From NCBI GenBank assembly GCA_035626475.1, contig DASPNP010000045.1, positions 1 to 5,960 of the forward strand: DNA of 5,960 nucleotides, read 5' to 3'. Below, piece by piece: positions 4,101 through 5,960 of this stretch; the first letter of the stretch is position 1, and every line of letters starts with the position of its first letter. Made by a program: the position numbers and the translations under genes. The notes beneath the pieces are model-generated. The model was not told where the DNA came from. It made no database searches and was given only the letters and a program-made list of their open reading frames with translations. The DNA is from DASPKT01 sp035626475 (lineage in GTDB: Bacteria; Pseudomonadota; Alphaproteobacteria; Azospirillales; Azospirillaceae).

Positions 4101-5177
4101 CTACGCCGCCTGCAGCGCCGGGGCCATCGCGGGCTTGCCGATCAGGAAGCCCTGCAGGAGATCGACGCCGGCCCCGCACAGCCAGTCGCGCTCGCCTTCG
4201 GTCTCCACACCCTCGCCGACGACCTTGATGCCGTTGTCGTGGGCCATGCCGATGAGGTGCCTGGTGATCGACTGGCGGAACGGGTCCTCGTCGACGCCGC
4301 GCACCAGATCCATGTCGATCTTGATGAAGTCCGGCTTCAGCTTCGAGAGCAGCCGCAGGCCGGAGAAGCCCGAGCCGATATCGTCCAGCGCCACGCGGAA
4401 GCCGGCGTTGCGGTAGACGTCCAGGATGCCGCGCAGATGGTTCTCGTCGCGCGACTGGTGGCTCTCGGTCACCTCGAACACGACGTTCCAGGGCTTCAGC
4501 CCCAACTCCTCCACCAGCGCGCCGGTGCTGCGCAGGCAGTAGGTCGGGTCGTAGATGCTGGACGGGTCGAAGTTCACGAAGATGGTGCTGTCGGTCAGGC
4601 CGGCATGGGCCGCCGACTTCAGCGCCGTGCGCCGGGCGATGAGGTCGACCGTGTGCAGCATGCCCGCCTCGTCGGCCACCTTCATCAGCTGGCCGCCGCC
4701 GATGATGCCGCCGTCGGCCTCGCGGCCGCGCAGCAGCGCCTCGAAGGCGTAGCCCCGGCCGTCGGCCTGCACGATCGGCTGGAAGAAGCTGGTCAGCCGG
4801 TCGCCGCGGATCAGATCCAGCAGCCACTGGCCGCGGATGGCGCCGGCGAACTGGCCGATGGTCACGGCCGACAGATAGTCGCCCATGGTGGCGTCCTGGT
4901 CGGCGTCGACGCAGGCGACGCGCCCGGCCTGCAGCTCCTCCACCGACAGCACGGCGTGGGCGGCGTCGGCGAAGGCTCTGGCCTCGCGCCGGTCCAGCAG
5001 GAAGCCGAGGCACCCCTCGGTCTCCTCCATCACGGGCTGGATGCGGGCCGTCCCCAGCCGCTCCACCAGCTTGGTGCGGCTATGCTCCATGGGAAGCCAC
5101 AGCACGACCCAGTTGCGGTCGAACAGAGCCGCGCGAACCTGCTGGCAGTCGGGGCAGTCATCGGGAAAGGGAATCAT
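4101..5177 (-). CDS. EAL-domain cyclic-di-GMP phosphodiesterase with CxxC N-terminal region
   Basis: This 358-aa protein probably hydrolyses cyclic-di-GMP to pGpG in the cytoplasm. Its EAL domain spans about residues 118-355 and looks catalytically complete: E146 (in FEALLRG), N202 (in FVNFDP), E235 (in FEVTES), D265-D266 (in DDIGSGFSGL), K286 (in FIKID), E322 (in GEGVET) and Q342 (in LQGFLIGKP). No GGDEF domain, signal peptide or membrane helix is seen. Residues 1-117 match no domain I recognise. They start with C8-P-D-C11, suited to metal binding or thiol redox, with further cysteines at C56 and C89, and may sense a signal. GGAG lies 6 nt before the ATG at 5175-5177. The gene is alone in its direction. 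It has no adjacent cyclase or two-component partner. Confidence 0.95.
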   Translation of the reverse strand: MIPFPDDCPDCQQVRAALFDRNWVVLWLPMEHSRTKLVERLGTARIQPVMEETEGCLGFLLDRREARAFADAAHAVLSVEELQAGRVACVDADQDATMGDYLSAVTIGQFAGAIRGQWLLDLIRGDRLTSFFQPIVQADGRGYAFEALLRGREADGGIIGGGQLMKVADEAGMLHTVDLIARRTALKSAAHAGLTDSTIFVNFDPSSIYDPTYCLRSTGALVEELGLKPWNVVFEVTESHQSRDENHLRGILDVYRNAGFRVALDDIGSGFSGLRLLSKLKPDFIKIDMDLVRGVDEDPFRQSITRHLIGMAHDNGIKVVGEGVETEGERDWLCGAGVDLLQGFLIGKPAMAPALQAA

Positions 5178-5224
5178 CGCGCACTCCGTCGCCGGCCGGC
5201 TGGCATATCTGCGGAAGCGCCTAA

Positions 5225-5253
5225 ATTAGATTGGGGAGGGCGATGGGCAACAA
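5225..5253 (-). promoter_or_regulatory. Possible sigma-70 promoter of the EAL gene
   Basis: On the minus strand TTGTTG (5253-5248) is followed after exactly 17 bp by TCTAAT (5230-5225), which matches the -10 consensus at 5 of 6 positions; the -35 matches 3 of 6. The start site would lie near 5218, leaving a leader of about 40 nt. This is one of the few A/T-rich spots in the spacer. The rest of the spacer (5178-5417) shows a small hairpin, CCCGCA (5312-5317) / TGCGGG (5322-5327), and no clear promoter for the rightward purB. Confidence 0.32.
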
Positions 5254-5417
5254 TGCCTATCGGTATAGCCGGGGCAGTCCTTTTGGTGATGCCCTCCGCG
5301 CGTCTCCGCGACCCGCATTAGTGCGGGGGCGCTCCCATGCCTCGGCACTGGTCAAAGGGCGCCCGCCTCCTTAAGGTCCCGCCCCATCACGCCCACCACC
5401 AGGCCGAAGGCAGTGCC

Positions 5418-5960
5418 ATGATCCCGCGCTACAGCCGTCCCGAGATGACCCGCATCTGGGAGCCGGAGAACCGCTTCCGCATCTGGTTCGAGATCGAGGC
5501 CCATGCCTGCGATGCGCAGGCCGAGCTGGGCGTGATCCCGAAGGCGGCGGCGAAGGAAGTCTGGAAGAAGGGCAAGTGGGAGATCGCGCGCATCGACGAG
5601 ATCGAGCGCGAGACCAAGCACGACGTCATCGCCTTCCTCACCAACCTCGCCGAGCATGTCGGCCCCGCGGCGCGCTTCGTGCACCAGGGCATGACCTCCT
5701 CCGACGTGCTCGACACCTGCCTCGCGGTGCAGATGAAGCAGGCGTCTGACATCCTGCTCAAGGATCTCGACCAGCTGCTCGCCGCGCTCAAGAAGCGCGC
5801 GCTTGAGCACAAGATGACGCCGACCATCGGCCGCAGCCACGCCATCCATGCCGAGCCGACCACCTTCGGGCTCAAGCTCGCCGGCCACTACGCCGCCTTC
5901 GACCGCGCCAAGCGCCGCCTGATTGCCGCCCGCGACGAGATCGCGACCTGCGCCATCTCC
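5418..5960 (+). CDS. purB: Adenylosuccinate lyase (3'-truncated by the window edge)
   Basis: This enzyme acts twice in purine synthesis: it cleaves SAICAR to AICAR, and adenylosuccinate to AMP, releasing fumarate each time. The frame is open from ATG 5418 to the end of the window, giving 181 residues, about two fifths of the usual 430 or so. Visible family marks are the start MIPRYSRPEMTRIW, H68 in ETKHDVIAF, the MTSSDVLDT motif (92-100), and GRSHAIHAEPTTFG (138-151). H68 and H141 fall at the same numbers as the catalytic histidines of B. subtilis PurB. The ribosome site is modest (GAAGG at 5406-5410, 7-nt spacing). It is divergent from the EAL gene across a 240-bp spacer. No purine riboswitch is evident. 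Confidence 0.97.
   Translation, partial: MIPRYSRPEMTRIWEPENRFRIWFEIEAHACDAQAELGVIPKAAAKEVWKKGKWEIARIDEIERETKHDVIAFLTNLAEHVGPAARFVHQGMTSSDVLDTCLAVQMKQASDILLKDLDQLLAALKKRALEHKMTPTIGRSHAIHAEPTTFGLKLAGHYAAFDRAKRRLIAARDEIATCAIS

Noticed and set aside
4089..5321. 410-aa plus-strand open frame
   Set aside because: It lies opposite the EAL gene with all catalytic motifs on the minus strand; composition (His, Gln, Ala, Asp, Val) is that of an antisense frame.
5352..5888. 178-aa minus-strand open frame
   Set aside because: It is antisense to purB, which has diagnostic motifs in the other direction, and has no supporting ribosome site or family match.

Overview
This window comes from a high-GC (roughly two-thirds G+C by eye) proteobacterial chromosome, most likely an alphaproteobacterium of the Rhodospirillales type. 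That placement is inferred from codon bias, from the map / radC neighbourhood, from the pairing of a PRC-barrel gene with a DUF3309 gene, and from a possible EcfG-type promoter. It was not tested by a search. I see no phage, IS element, CRISPR array, tRNA or rRNA.

Layout. The left edge holds the 3' part of a type I methionine aminopeptidase gene (map, + strand). It converges, with a 7-bp gap, on a small minus-strand gene for a 69-aa protein of unknown function. A 212-bp divergent spacer with short palindromes and a good -10 hexamer leads into a complete RadC-family JAMM protein gene (+). A 328-bp gene-free gap follows. It carries a 33-bp inverted repeat, 64 bp apart, of the widespread CTTCGACAGGCTCAGGATGAG type. 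Next is a DoxX-family membrane protein gene (+). It converges on a minus-strand gene for a secreted, two-domain PRC-barrel protein, and an intrinsic terminator for the latter overlaps the doxX stop codon. A 199-bp divergent spacer with a possible EcfG-type promoter separates the PRC gene from a 50-aa DUF3309 membrane peptide gene (+). That gene converges on an intact EAL-domain c-di-GMP phosphodiesterase gene (-), and the gap between them is filled by a REPIN-like pair of inverted REP units. The right edge holds the first 181 codons of purB (+).

How the parts fit. Most genes are single transcription units that alternate in direction, so there is no long operon. map, radC and purB are housekeeping genes. 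The centre (DoxX, PRC-hendecad-PRC protein, DUF3309 peptide) looks like an envelope or stress-response patch, and the EAL protein adds c-di-GMP turnover. I found no convincing new multi-gene system. The most distinctive items are the PRC protein whose two domains are joined by an 11-residue-repeat charged helix, the REPIN with GTAG-headed REP units, and the EAL protein with an unrecognised CxxC-containing N-terminal region.
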